Part shown: in pieces, positions 11,701 to 24,150 of the stretch | How the letters are laid out: each line of letters starts with the position of its first letter | How positions within the stretch are numbered: position 1 is the first letter of the stretch | Assembly (NCBI GenBank): GCA_020466095.1 | Contig: CM035806.1 | Location: forward strand, 166,328,871 to 166,392,870 | Direction: 5' to 3' | Source of the DNA: Chlorops oryzae | Taxonomy: Eukaryota > Arthropoda > Insecta > Diptera > Chloropidae | DNA length: 64,000 nt | Program-made: the position numbers and the translations under genes | The notes under the pieces: generated by a model | What the model was told of the DNA's origin: nothing | The model's database searches: none | What the model saw: only the letters and a program-made list of their open reading frames with translations

Positions 11701-14700
11701 AATGGAAAATGTGCTTCAAAAAGGGGGAAAACGTGGAATTTTCCAGGAATTTTCTGCATGGGAATTTTCTTTAGGATCCGAACGAATCATTTAGGAAAAA
11801 AAAAATTCCAAAAACCCTGTAGGAAATGTCATTTTGATACAGTTAAACCCGATAAACTTACCTTATTCAAAAAAATACAACGGCTTTATTTTCCCCAAAA
11901 AAAATATTTCAAAAAAGCTTCAAAAAATAACGAAAAAACCGAAATTTTCAAAACTCCAAAATTCCCAGTAGTTTCCGAGATATAACGACTTTAAATTTCG
12001 GAATCCACCTTCTGTTTTTCCTGTTCGCCTGGTGAATCAGAAGAATTTTTGTACTGAAATCCGCATTTCTCGGGCATATGATTTTCTCGATAACTAAAGT
12101 CTTTTTTGAAACTTCGGCGGTAAGTATGCAATCTTTTGAGCCTCCAGAGCAATTTGCAATGAATAAATTTTTAATATATCCTTGGGTAAAGAAAATGGAA
12201 AATGTGCTTCAAAAAGGGGAAAACGTGGAATTTTCCAGGAATTTTCTGCTGGAATTTCTTAGATCGAGAATCATTTAGGAAAAAAAAAATTCCAAAAACC
12301 CTGTAGGAAATGTCATTTTGATACAGTTAAACCCGATAAACTTACCTTATTCAAAAAAATACAACGGCTTTATTTTCGCCAAAAAAAATATTTCAAAAAA
12401 GCTTCAAAAAATAACGAAAAAACCGAAATTTTCAAAACCCAAAATTCCAGTAGTTTCCGAGATATAACGACTTTAAATTTCGGAATCCACCTTCTGTTTT
12501 TCCTGTTCGCCTGGTGAATCAGAAGAATTTTTGTACTGAAATCCGCATTTCTCGGGCATATGATTTTCTCGATAATAAAGTCTTTTTTGAAACTTCGGCG
12601 GTAAGTATGCAATCTTTTGAGCCTCCAGAGCAATTTGCAATGAATAAATTTTTAATATATCCTTGGGTAAAGAAAATGGAAAATGTGCTTCAAAAAGGGG
12701 GAAAACGTGAATTTTCCAGGAATTTTCTGCATGGGAATTTTCTTTAGACGAGAATCATTTAGGAAAAAAAAAATTCCAAAAACCCTGTAGGAAATGTCAT
12801 TTTGATACAGTTAAACCCGATAAACTTACTTTCAAAAAAATACAACGGCTTTATTTTTCCGCAAAAAAAATTCAAAAAAGCTTCAAAAAATAACGAAAAA
12901 ACCGAAATTTTCAAAACTCCAAAATTCCCAGTAGTTTCCGAGATATAACGACTTTAAATTTCGGAATCCACCTTCTGTTTTTCCTGTTCGCCTGGTGAAT
13001 CAGAAGAATTTTTGTACTGAAATCCGCATTTCTCGGGCATATGATTTTCTCGATAACTAAAGTCTTTTTGAAACTTCGGCGGTAAGTATGCAATCTTTTG
13101 AGCCTCCAGAGCAATTTGCAATGAATAAATTTTTAATATATCCTTGGGTAAAGAAAATGGAAAATGTGCTTCAAAAAGGGGGAAAACGTGGAATTTTCCA
13201 GGAATTTTCTGCATGGGAATTTTCTTTAGGATCCGAGAATCATTTAGGAAAAAAAAAATTCCAAAAACCCTGTAGGAAATGTCATTTTGATACAGTTAAA
13301 CCCGATAAACTTACCTTATTCAAAAAAATACAACGGCTTTATTTTCCCGCCAAAAAATATGACAAAAAAACTTCAAAAAATAACGAAAAAACCGAAATTT
13401 TCAAAACCCCGAAATTCCCAGTAGTTTCCGAGATATAACGACTTTAAATTTCGGAATCCACCTTCTGTTTTTCCTGTTCGCCTGGTGAATCAGAAGAATT
13501 TTTGTACTGAAATCCGCATTTCTCGGGCATATGATTTTCTCGATAACTAAAGTCTTTTTTGAAACTTCGGCGGTAAGTATGCAATCTTTTGAGCCTCCAG
13601 AGCAATTTGCAATGAATAAATTTTTAATATATCCTTGGGTAAAGAAAATGGAAAATGTGCTTCAAAAAGGGGGAAAACGTGGAATTTTCCAGGAATTTTC
13701 TGCATGGGAATTTTCTTTAGGATCCGACGAATCATTTAGGAAAAAAAAAATTCCAAAAACCCTGTAGGAAATGTCATTTTGATACAGTTAAACCCGATAA
13801 ACTTACCTTATTCAAAAAAATACAACGGCTTTATTTTCCCGCCAAAAAAAATATTTCAAAAAAGCTTCAAAAAATAACGAAAAAACCGAAATTTTCAAAA
13901 CTCCAAAATTCCCAGTAGTTTCCGAGATATAACGACTTTAAATTTCGGAATCCACCTTCTGTTTTTCCTGTTCGCCTGGTGAATCAGAAGAATTTTTGTA
14001 CTGAAATCCGCATTTCTCGGGCATATGATTTTCTCGATAACTAAAGTCTTTTTTGAAACTTCGGCGGTAAGTATGCAATCTTTTGAGCCTCCAGAGCAAT
14101 TTGCAATGAATAAATTTTTAATATATCCTTGGGTAAAGAAAATGGAAAATGTGCTTCAAAAAGGGGGAAAACGTGGAATTTTCCAGGAATTTTCTGCATG
14201 GGAATTTTCTTTAGGATCCGACGAATCATTTAGGAAAAAAAAAATTCCAAAAACCCTGTAGGAAATGTCATTTTGATACAGTTAAACCCGATAAACTTAC
14301 CTTATTCAAAAAAATACAACGGCTTTATTTTCCCGCCAAAAAAAATATTTCAAAAAAGCTTCAAAAAATAACGAAAAAACCGAAATTTTCAAAACTCCAA
14401 AATTCCCAGTAGTTTCCGAGATATAACGACTTTAAATTTCGGAATCCACCTTCTGTTTTTCCTGTTCGCCTGGTGAATCAGAAGAATTTTTGTACTGAAA
14501 TCCGCATTTCTCGGGCATATGATTTTCTCGATAACTAAAGTCTTTTTTGAAACTTCGGCGGTAAGTATGCAATCTTTTGAGCCTCCAGAGCAATTTGCAA
14601 TGAATAAATTTTTAATATATCCTTGGGTAAAGAAAATGGAAAATGTGCTTCAAAAAGGGGGAAAACGTGGAATTTTCCAGGAATTTTCTGCATGGGAATT

Positions 14701-16967
14701 TTCTTTAGGATCCGACGAATCATTTAGGAAAAAAAAAATTCCAAAAACCCTGTAGGAAATGTCATTTTGATACAGTTAAACCCGATAAACTTACCTTATT
14801 CAAAAAAATACAACGGCTTTATTTTCCCGCCAAAAAAAATATTTCAAAAAAGCTTCAAAAAATAACGAAAAAACCGAAATTTTCAAAACTCCAAAATTCC
14901 CAGTAGTTTCCGAGATATAACGACTTTAAATTTCGGAATCCACCTTCTGTTTTTCCTGTTCGCCTGGTGAATCAGAAGAATTTTTGTACTGAAATCCGCA
15001 TTTCTCGGGCATATGATTTTCTCGATAACTAAAGTCTTTTTTGAAACTTCGGCGGTAAGTATGCAATCTTTTGAGCCTCCAGAGCAATTTGCAATGAATA
15101 AATTTTTAATATATCCTTGGGTAAAGAAAATGGAAAATGTGCTTCAAAAAGGGGGAAAACGTGGAATTTTCCAGGAATTTTCTGCATGGGAATTTTCTTT
15201 AGGATCCGACGAATCATTTAGGAAAAAAAAAATTCCAAAAACCCTGTAGGAAATGTCATTTTGATACAGTTAAACCCGATAAACTTACCTTATTCAAAAA
15301 AATACAACGGCTTTATTTTCCCGCCAAAAAAAATATTTCAAAAAAGCTTCAAAAAATAACGAAAAAACCGAAATTTTCAAAACTCCAAAATTCCCAGTAG
15401 TTTCCGAGATATAACGACTTTAAATTTCGGAATCCACCTTCTGTTTTTCCTGTTCGCCTGGTGAATCAGAAGAATTTTTGTACTGAAATCCGCATTTCTC
15501 GGGCATATGATTTTCTCGATAACTAAAGTCTTTTTTGAAACTTCGGCGGTAAGTATGCAATCTTTTGAGCCTCCAGAGCAATTTGCAATGAATAAATTTT
15601 TAATATATCCTTGGGTAAAGAAAATGGAAAATGTGCTTCAAAAAGGGGGAAAACGTGGAATTTTCCAGGAATTTTCTGCATGGGAATTTTCTTTAGGATC
15701 CGACGAATCATTTAGGAAAAAAAAAATTCCAAAAACCCTGTAGGAAATGTCATTTTGATACAGTTAAACCCGATAAACTTACCTTATTCAAAAAAATACA
15801 ACGGCTTTATTTTCCCGCCAAAAAAAATATTTCAAAAAAGCTTCAAAAAATAACGAAAAAACCGAAATTTTCAAAACTCCAAAATTCCCAGTAGTTTCCG
15901 AGATATAACGACTTTAAATTTCGGAATCCACCTTCTGTTTTTCCTGTTCGCCTGGTGAATCAGAAGAATTTTTGTACTGAAATCCGCATTTCTCGGGCAT
16001 ATGATTTTCTCGATAACTAAAGTCTTTTTTGAAACTTCGGCGGTAAGTATGCAATCTTTTGAGCCTCCAGAGCAATTTGCAATGAATAAATTTTTAATAT
16101 ATCCTTGGGTAAAGAAAATGGAAAATGTGCTTCAAAAAGGGGGAAAACGTGGAATTTTCCAGGAATTTTCTGCATGGGAATTTTCTTTAGGATCCGACGA
16201 ATCATTTAGGAAAAAAAAAATTCCAAAAACCCTGTAGGAAATGTCATTTTGATACAGTTAAACCCGATAAACTTACCTTATTCAAAAAAATACAACGGCT
16301 TTATTTTCCCGCCAAAAAAAATATTTCAAAAAAGCTTCAAAAAATAACGAAAAAACCGAAATTTTCAAAACTCCAAAATTCCCAGTAGTTTCCGAGATAT
16401 AACGACTTTAAATTTCGGAATCCACCTTCTGTTTTTCCTGTTCGCCTGGTGAATCAGAAGAATTTTTGTACTGAAATCCGCATTTCTCGGGCATATGATT
16501 TTCTCGATAACTAAAGTCTTTTTTGAAACTTCGGCGGTAAGTATGCAATCTTTTGAGCCTCCAGAGCACTTTGCAATGAATAAATTTTTAATATTTCCTT
16601 GGGTAAAGAAAATGGAAAATGTGCTTCAAAAAGGGGGAAAACGTGGAATTTTCCAGGAATTTTCTCCATGGGAATTTTCTTTAGGATCCGACGAATCATT
16701 TAAGAAAAAAAAAATTTCAAAAACCCTGTAGGAAATGTCATTTTGATACAGTTAAACCCGATAAACTTACCTTATTCAAAAAAATACAACGGCTTTATTT
16801 TCCCGCCAAAAAAAATATTTCAAAAAAACTTCAAAAAATAACGAAAAAACCGAAATTTTCAAAACCCCGAAATTCCCAGTAGTTTCCGAGATATAACGAT
16901 TTCAAATTTCGGAATCCACCTTCTGCTTTTCCTGTTCGCCTGGTGAATCAGAAGAATTTTTGTACTG
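5752..16967. repeat. Satellite array, 494-bp unit, block 1
   Basis: Head-to-tail tandem repeat. Using ATATGATTTTCTCGATAA as a phase mark, unit starts fall at 6191, 7631, 8123, 8618, 9112, 9607, 10101, 10595, 11089, 11583, 12076, 12559, 13040, 13529, 14023, 14517, 15011, 15505, 15999 and 16493, mostly 493-495 bp apart and exactly 494 bp across 13529-16493. Units between 13529 and 16493 look essentially identical, showing recent homogenisation. Copies at 6600-7260 are badly degenerate, and copies at 12230-13040 have many small deletions. Two interior variants differ at GAAGAATC versus GACGAATC. Each unit contains GGAATTTTC three times in a row and a BamHI-type GGATCC. Short ORFs on both strands recur only because the unit recurs. 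Confidence 0.98.
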
Positions 16968-17569
16968 GCCATTAAAATTTTACTGGAAAAAGAAATAAAA
17001 GGGGAAAGATTTCGATTTGGATTTTTAGATCGCAATCTTTAGAAAAAAAATCAAAACCTTGAAATTCTTATAAGAAAATCTAAAAAAAGATTTCGAATTT
17101 AATAAAAAGAAAAACAAACCGATTTAATACACTTCTTCAAAAGTTTTTCAATTCATTAAAACTTTAATCATCATTTAATTATAATTTTTCTGTGAAGAAT
17201 TTAGAACGATTTCGATTTAATTTTTGATTGAAATCAAAATATCTGAAAAAAAATTTAAAAAAATATCCAAAAATAATAAATAAAATTTAATAATTATATT
17301 ATAATTAAATTATATTTTTTTTTTAAAATTTATAATATTTATATATTTATATATTTTTAATTGTATATAATTTTATAAATTATATAATTTATTATTATAA
17401 AATATTTAAAAATATTATTATATTATATAATATTAAAATAAATGTAATATTTTATATTAAAATTATTTAAAATAATATTTAAAAAATTTAAAAAATTAAA
17501 TAAAAAAAATTTTAAAATATAATTTATAATTAATTATACTTTTTTTTTAATAAAATTTTATAATCAATT
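16968..17569. repeat. AT-only interruption inside the satellite array
   Basis: About 600 bp that leave the satellite sequence abruptly after TTTTTGTACTG and return to it at TTTCTCGGGCATATG. The first 200 bp are A/T-rich with short runs recalling satellite words; the rest is almost pure A/T with no fixed period visible by eye. No gene or transposon terminus was found. Confidence 0.8.
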
Positions 17570-19180
17570 TTTCTCGGGCATATGATTTTCTCGATAACTA
17601 AAGTCTTTTTTGAAACTTCGGCGGTAAGTATGCAATCTTTTGAGCCTCCAGAGCAATTTGCAATGAATAAATTTTTAATATATCCTTGGGTAAAGAAAAT
17701 GGAAATGTGCTTCAAAAAGGGGGAAAACGTGGAATTTTCCAGGAATTTTCTGCATGGGAATTTTCTTTAGGATCCGACGAATCATTTAGGAAAAAAAAAA
17801 TTCCAAAAACCCTGTAGGAAATGTCATTTTGATACAGTTAAACCCGATAAACTTACCTTATTCAAAAAAATACAACGGCTTTATTTTCCCGCCAAAAAAA
17901 ATATTTCAAAAAAGCTTCAAAAAATAACGAAAAAACCGAAATTTTCAAAACTCCAAAATTCCCAGTAGTTTCCGAGATATAACGACTTTAAATTTCGGAA
18001 TCCACCTTCTGTTTTTCCTGTTCGCCTGGTGAATCAGAAGAATTTTTGTACTGAAATCCGCATTTCTCGGGCATATGATTTTCTCGATAACTAAAGTCTT
18101 TTTTGAAACTTCGGCGGTAAGTATGCAATCTTTTGAGCCTCCAGAGCGATTTGCAATGAATAAATTTTTAATATATCCTTGGGTAAAGAAAATGGAGAAT
18201 GTGCTTCAAAAAGGGGGAAAACGTGGAATTTTCCAGGAATTTTCTGCATGGGAATTTTCTTTAGGATCCGACGAATCATTTAGGAAAAAAAAAATTCCAA
18301 AAACCCTGTAGGAAATGTCATTTTGATACAGTTAAACCCGATAAACTTACCTTATTCAAAAAAATACAACGGCTTTATTTTCCCGCCAAAAAAAAAATTT
18401 CAAAAAAGCTTCAAAAAATAACGAAAAAACCGAAATTTTCAAAACTCCAAAATTCCCAGTAGTTTCCGAGATATAACGACTTTAAATTTCGGAATCCACC
18501 TTCTGTTTTTCCTGTTCGCCTGGTGAATCAGAAGAATTTTTGTACTGAAATCCGCATTTCTCGGGCATATGATTTTCTCGATAACTAAAGTCTTTTTTGA
18601 AACTTCGGCGGTAAGTATGCAATCTTTTGAGCCTCCAGAGCAATTTGCAATGAATAAATTTTTAATATATCCTTGGGTAAAGAAAATGGAAAATGTGCTT
18701 CAAAAAGGGGGAAAACGTGGAATTTTCCAGGAATTTTCTGCATGGGAATTTTCTTTAGGATCCGAAGAATCATTTAGGAAAAAAAAAATTCCAAAAACCC
18801 TGTAGGAAATGTCATTTTGATACAGTTAAACCCGATAAACTTACCTTATTCAAAAAAATACAACGGCTTTATTTTTCCGCCAAAAAAAATATTTCAAAAA
18901 AGCTTCAAAAAATAACAAAAAAACCGAAATTTTCAAAACTCCAAAATTCCCAGTAGTTTCCGAGATATAACGACTTTAAATTTCGGAATCCACCTTCTGT
19001 TTTTCCTGTTCGCCTGGTGAATCAGAAGAATTTTTGTACTGAAATCCGCATTTCTCGGGCATATGATTTTCTCGATAACTAAAGTCTTTTTTGAAACTTC
19101 GGCGGTAAGTATGCAATCTTTTGAGCCTCCAGAGCAATTTGCAAAGAATAAATTTTTAATATTTCCTTGGGTAAAAAAAA
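17570..19180. repeat. Satellite array, 494-bp unit, block 2
   Basis: Three further units with phase marks at 17580, 18073 and 18567, plus a truncated one at 19061 that runs out near 19180. Same orientation and unit as block 1. The last partial unit carries the ATATTTCCTTGG variant instead of the interior ATATATCCTTGG. Confidence 0.96.
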
Positions 19181-21420
19181 TGAATGAAAAAAAAATTTTT
19201 AGATAAAAACATAGACCTAAACTTAGACCTAAACTTAGACTTGGACTAATAATTAAACTTAGACATTGTAAATATTAATTTTGTATATTAATTTTAAATA
19301 TTAATTTTAATTATTAATTTTAAATATTAATTTTAAATTTTTATTTTAAATATTAATTTTAAATATTTATTTTAAAAATTAATTTTAAATTTAATTTAAA
19401 ATATTAATTTTAAATATTAATTTTAAATAGTAATTTTGAATTTTTATTTTAAATATTAATTTTAAATTTTAATTTTAAATATTAATTTTAAATATTAATT
19501 TAAATATTAATTTTAAATATTAATTTTAAATATTAATTCTTAATATTAATTTTAAATATTAATATTAATTATTAATTTTAAATATTAATTTTAAATTTTA
19601 ATTTTAAATATTAATTTTAAATATTAATTTTAAATATTAGTTTTAAGTATTAATTTTAAATATTAATTTTAGATATTAATTTTAAATAATAATTTCAAAT
19701 ATTAATTTTAAATAATAATTTTAAGTATAAATTTTAAATATTTATTTTAAATATTAATTTTAAATATTAATTTTAATTATTAATTTTAAATAATAATTTT
19801 TAATATTAATTTTAAATATTAACTGTTAAATATTAATTTTAAATATTAATTTAATAAAATTTAAATATATTTTAAATAATAATTTTAAATATTAATTTTA
19901 AGTATTTATTTTAAATATAAATTTTAAATATAAATTGTTAAATATTAATTTAAAATTTTAATTTTAAATATTAATTTTAAATATTAATTTTAAATAATTA
20001 ATTTTAATATTAATTTTAAATATTAATTTTTAATATTAATTTTAAATATTTAATTTTAAATAATTAATTTTAAATATTAATTTTTAAATATTAATTTTAA
20101 ATATTAATTTTAATATTAATTTTAAATATTAATTTTAAATATTAATTTTAAATATTAATTTTAAATATTATTTTAAATATTAATTTTAAATATTTATTTT
20201 AAATATTAATTTTAAATATTAATTTTAAATATTAATTTTAAATATTAATTTTAAATATTAATTTTAAATATTTATTTTAAATATTAATTTTAAATATTTA
20301 ATTTTAAATATTAATTTTAAATATTAATTTTAAATATTAATTTTAAATATTAATTTTAAATATTTAAATTTTAAATATTAATTTTAAGTATTAATTTTAA
20401 ATATTAATTTTAAATTATTAATTTTAAATATTAATTTTAAATATTAATTTTAAATATTAATTTTAAAATATTAATTTTAAATATTAATTTTAAATATTAA
20501 TTTTAAATATTAATTTTAAATTTTAATTTTAAATATTAATTTTAAATATTTATTTTAAATATTAATTTTAAATATTAATTTTAAATATTAATTTTAAATA
20601 TTAATTTTAAATATTAATTTTAAAATTTTAATTTTTAAATATTAATTTTAAATATTATTTTAAATATTAATTTTAAATTTAATTTTAAATTTTAATTTTA
20701 AATATTAATTTTAAATATTAATTTAAAATTAATTTAATATTAATTTATAAATTTAATTTTAAATATTAATTTTAAATTTAATTTTAATATTTAATTTTAA
20801 TTATTAATTTTAATTTTAATTTTATTTAATTAATTAAATTTTAATTATAATTTAATTTATTTTAATTTTAATTTAATTTAATTTAATTTTTAATTTTAAT
20901 TTTAATTTTAATTTTAATTTTAATTTTAATTTTAATTTTAATTTTAATTTTAATTTTAATTTTAATTTAATTTTAATTTTAATTTTAATTTTAATTTTAA
21001 TTTTAATTTTAATTTTAATTTTAATTTTAATTTTAATTTTAATTTTAATTTTAATTTTAATTTTAATTTTAATTTTAATTTTAATTTTAATTTTAATTTT
21101 AATTTTAATTTTAATTTTAATTTTAATTTTAATTTTAATTTTAATTTTAATTTTAATTTTAATTTTAATTTTAATTTTAATTTTAATTTTTAATTTTAAT
21201 TTTAATTTTAATTTTAATTTTAATTTTAATTTTAATTTTAATTTTAATTTTTAATTTTAATTTTAATTTTAATTTTAATTTTAATTTTAATTTTAATTTT
21301 AATTTTAATTTTAATTTTAATTTTAATTTATTTAATTTTATTTTTAATTTTAATTTTAATTTTAATTTTAATTTTTTTAAATAAAAATAATATTTAAAAT
21401 TAAAAATTACAATTAGTATT
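19181..21420. repeat. AT-only tandem block, 13-bp period grading into 6-bp period
   Basis: Starts with a few copies of a 12-bp motif like TTAGACCTAAAC (19205-19262), then runs on a 13-bp unit ATTAATTTTAAAT to about 20750, and from about 20880 to 21370 on the hexamer TTTTAA. Almost no G or C for 2.1 kb. It lies directly against the truncated end of the satellite array. Confidence 0.97.
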
Positions 21421-22852
21421 TAATATTAATTGAAAAAAACATGCTCCCATTCTTTGCACAATAGGAAAGTGAATATAAAGGAACCAAGTATTTTGAAGCT
21501 TTTTAAGCACAGGTCATTTCATTTGTAAGATTTGCGAAGGACGTCCCCAAAGTGAAATACACTAAAAACAAAATGGTTTAGTTGTTTTTATTCTTTTTGT
21601 GTAACAATTGCTCTCATTGTAAAATAAAATAAATTTTTATTTTTGATTCCCTGTTTTATTAGCAATCAAAAAACGCTTGTTTCATATTTCTATCTTAATT
21701 AGTTTTTGAGATATAAAATTTTGAAGAAAGGCGAACTTAAAAGGGGTTTTCAATGAAATCTTAAGGACACTTTGCAACAGGAATCTAAAAATCGGTTCTA
21801 AGAGTGTAAAAATATTGTAAAATTTATAATCTTTTGTTGCTGGCATACAATACCATTGTATGGTTCCTGGTGCAAACATGATAAAATTTCGACCAATCAT
21901 ATAGTTCTAAGTATATGATTTCTTGAACTACTAGATCAATTGAGTTGAAAAATATGAGAGGTCATTGTTGTACTTCAAAAATGAGAGCCTCATTTTTTTC
22001 ACAATTCGTACCACACCGTCCGCATTTTCAGTCCAATCTCAAAAATTTCAGTTTGGAGACCTAGTAGTAAGAAGCACCTTTTAAGCCATATAGAAAGAAT
22101 ATTTAAAAAAAAATTCTTTCATGTCACAATAGGGCAACTAAACGCCAAAAATCAAGGGAAACTTGAAAAATGTCCAATTTTTCACAATTCCGAAGCACAT
22201 TCCTCCAAAAAAAACAAGCTTTTCTTGAAAAAAGCACCATTTGAGTATTATATAATTGTGGTATTAGCTTTGAAGCGCAAACAACCATAATGAGTTACTA
22301 AAGCACTAATATCTTTTTTTTTTTCAGTAAAAGCTAAAAAACTGAAGATTTTTCACAAAATCGATGTTAGCTCCAAAACTAGAACTGAGAAAAAATTTTC
22401 AAAAATGTTCCATATGTCACCAATACCACCTTAATCCAAAACTCTTAACAAAATCGCGGCAACAAAACCACTGTAAATTATTATTATTTTAAATTGAAAA
22501 TACCTTTTCAGTTGGGGCATTTGAACCCGGTAATCTCAAATTAAATTCAATTATTGTCAATAATTGCCTAGTGTAAAGGCTGATGCAGTTAGAATCATTT
22601 TGATTTGCATGGCGAAGAAAAACGGAACATTTTTGCTATTTTCCCTTAAAAAAAAAAATACGCAGAACAAGCGCCTAAAAAACAGAACACCTCTGCTAAA
22701 AACAGATACGACGGTCACCGTACACATACGTCATTCGCCAGACAAGGGAGACGAAAAAATCCGTACGAACACACAAAAACACACACACACACACACACAC
22801 ACACAGGCATCAGATGAAAAATTTTTAATATGGTTTCTAGAAGCTTCATAAC
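21421..22852. other. Intergenic with a half-copy of a foldback arm
   Basis: Positions about 21640-21800 resemble the arms of the palindrome at 49361-50455 (shared words such as TTTCATATTTCTATCTTAATT versus TTTCATCTTCCTATCTTAATT, and GAGATATAAAATTT). A CA run is at 22781-22804. No gene. Confidence 0.55.
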
Positions 22853-23095
22853 CAGGGCTCGGATTCTGTTGACTTTTATAAATTTAAAGCATACTTCATG
22901 AAGTAACATTTTTGTTCAACTCACATAAATTTAAGATTCAAATCGATTTTTAATTTCAATATGAATTTTTTTGAAGTTAGAAAAGCGATTTGACGTTCAA
23001 ATTCCCTCAACTTATTCGCAAAATGTTGGTTAGAAATATTTTTGCCCCACAAAGTATGCTTTAAATTTATAAAAGTCAACAAAATCCGAGCCCTG
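22853..23095. mobile_element. hAT-like MITE, copy A (243 bp)
   Basis: Ends CAGGGCTCGG and CCGAGCCCTG with long inverted arms that continue through GACTTTTATAAATTTAAAGC. Flanked by a perfect 8-bp duplication TTCATAAC (22845-22852 and 23096-23103). CAGGG ends plus 8-bp duplications are the hAT signature. No coding capacity. Confidence 0.95.
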
Positions 23096-23581
23096 TTCAT
23101 AACTTTCAAAACGAATCAATTTGGAAATACTTATATTTAAGAGTCGTATTCGAGTCTTTTTTTTTAAGTCTTCTGTGTGATCAATCAGTTTTTTATCTTC
23201 AAGGGGGCTTGAAAAAGACTCATATACATATATTTAAATCTTCTCATAAAACAGTCTCCCAACAGCTAGCTGAGTAGATTCTTGAAACTTCAAAACGTGG
23301 AAATATGCAAAAACCGGTGGTTCAAAAAATCGTCCCCATTACAATAACTTCCTCTGGGAAGTTAAAAATCAACAACACAAAAAAGTCGAAAAAGAAAACA
23401 CGGAAAGAAAAAATAGAAACAAAAAATAAAATAAAATAAAAAAAAACAATACAAATTAAGAAGGAAGGAGAAAATCTGGTACGAAACGGTGAGAGTGACA
23501 ATCGCAAAAAGTGAAAAAAAAGACGGTGAAGCAACAACTTTCTAGCGTTACTTCATGCGCAACAACAGCAATCGGAAAGCA

Positions 23582-24150
23582 CCCAGCGGGAAATGTCCCC
23601 GATGATGTCCTAGTGATTTCGGAGCCGGAATGCATTCTATTTCCGGTGACACTTTGTATGACATTTACACGGGAGCTGACAGGGACTTCAGCGGTGACAT
23701 TATATCACCGGAATATTAGAAAATGTCACTGGTCATGCTAGGAGATGCGATGGCGAAGAAAGCATTTGAGAGCAGCACATTGCTCTCTTTTCTTTCTAAA
23801 TGTCAATTTATAGAAACCAGTTTGATAACTCTCTTCTTTGCCCTCTCTTTGAATGTTTCGAAAATTTTTAAAAATCTATTTATATCAATTTTTTGTTCGC
23901 CTCTGCCAGGGATCGAACCCGCGATCTTCGGATTCTGAGTCGAGCACTCATCCACTACGCCACTTCATGCTAACGCTGAAGTGACGCTAAAACCTTATTT
24001 AAATTTCAGTAGCCAATGAGAGTCAAGCACATGAACAGCATCCCTCCACGATGACATGTCCTTCAAGATGTCATGTATGACAATGTCACCTATATGTCAT
24101 CGATGACATCATTGGTGACTTTGTCATGCAGGAGATAATTTTCCGCTGGG
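23582..24150. mobile_element. MITE with CCCAGCGG ends carrying a tRNA-like insertion
   Basis: Ends CCCAGCGGGAAA and ATTTTCCGCTGGG are inverted. The interior repeats words such as GATGACAT and GTGACATT near both ends. No clear target duplication. A tRNA-like sequence lies inside at 23902-23970. Confidence 0.7.
23902..23970 (-). repeat. tRNA-like SINE head
   Basis: Minus strand reads AAGTGGCGTAGTGGATGAG, then GGGTTCGATCCC: box-A-like and box-B-like promoter elements at tRNA spacing. The anticodon and acceptor stems do not pair well, so a tRNA-derived element is preferred over a tRNA gene. Confidence 0.7.

Noticed and set aside
13529..16492. CRISPR-like array
   Set aside because: The whole 494-bp unit repeats with no unique spacers, in a eukaryotic context.
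19181..21420. Mitochondrial control-region insertion
   Set aside because: No mitochondrial gene or tRNA next to it; it is a simple tandem expansion.
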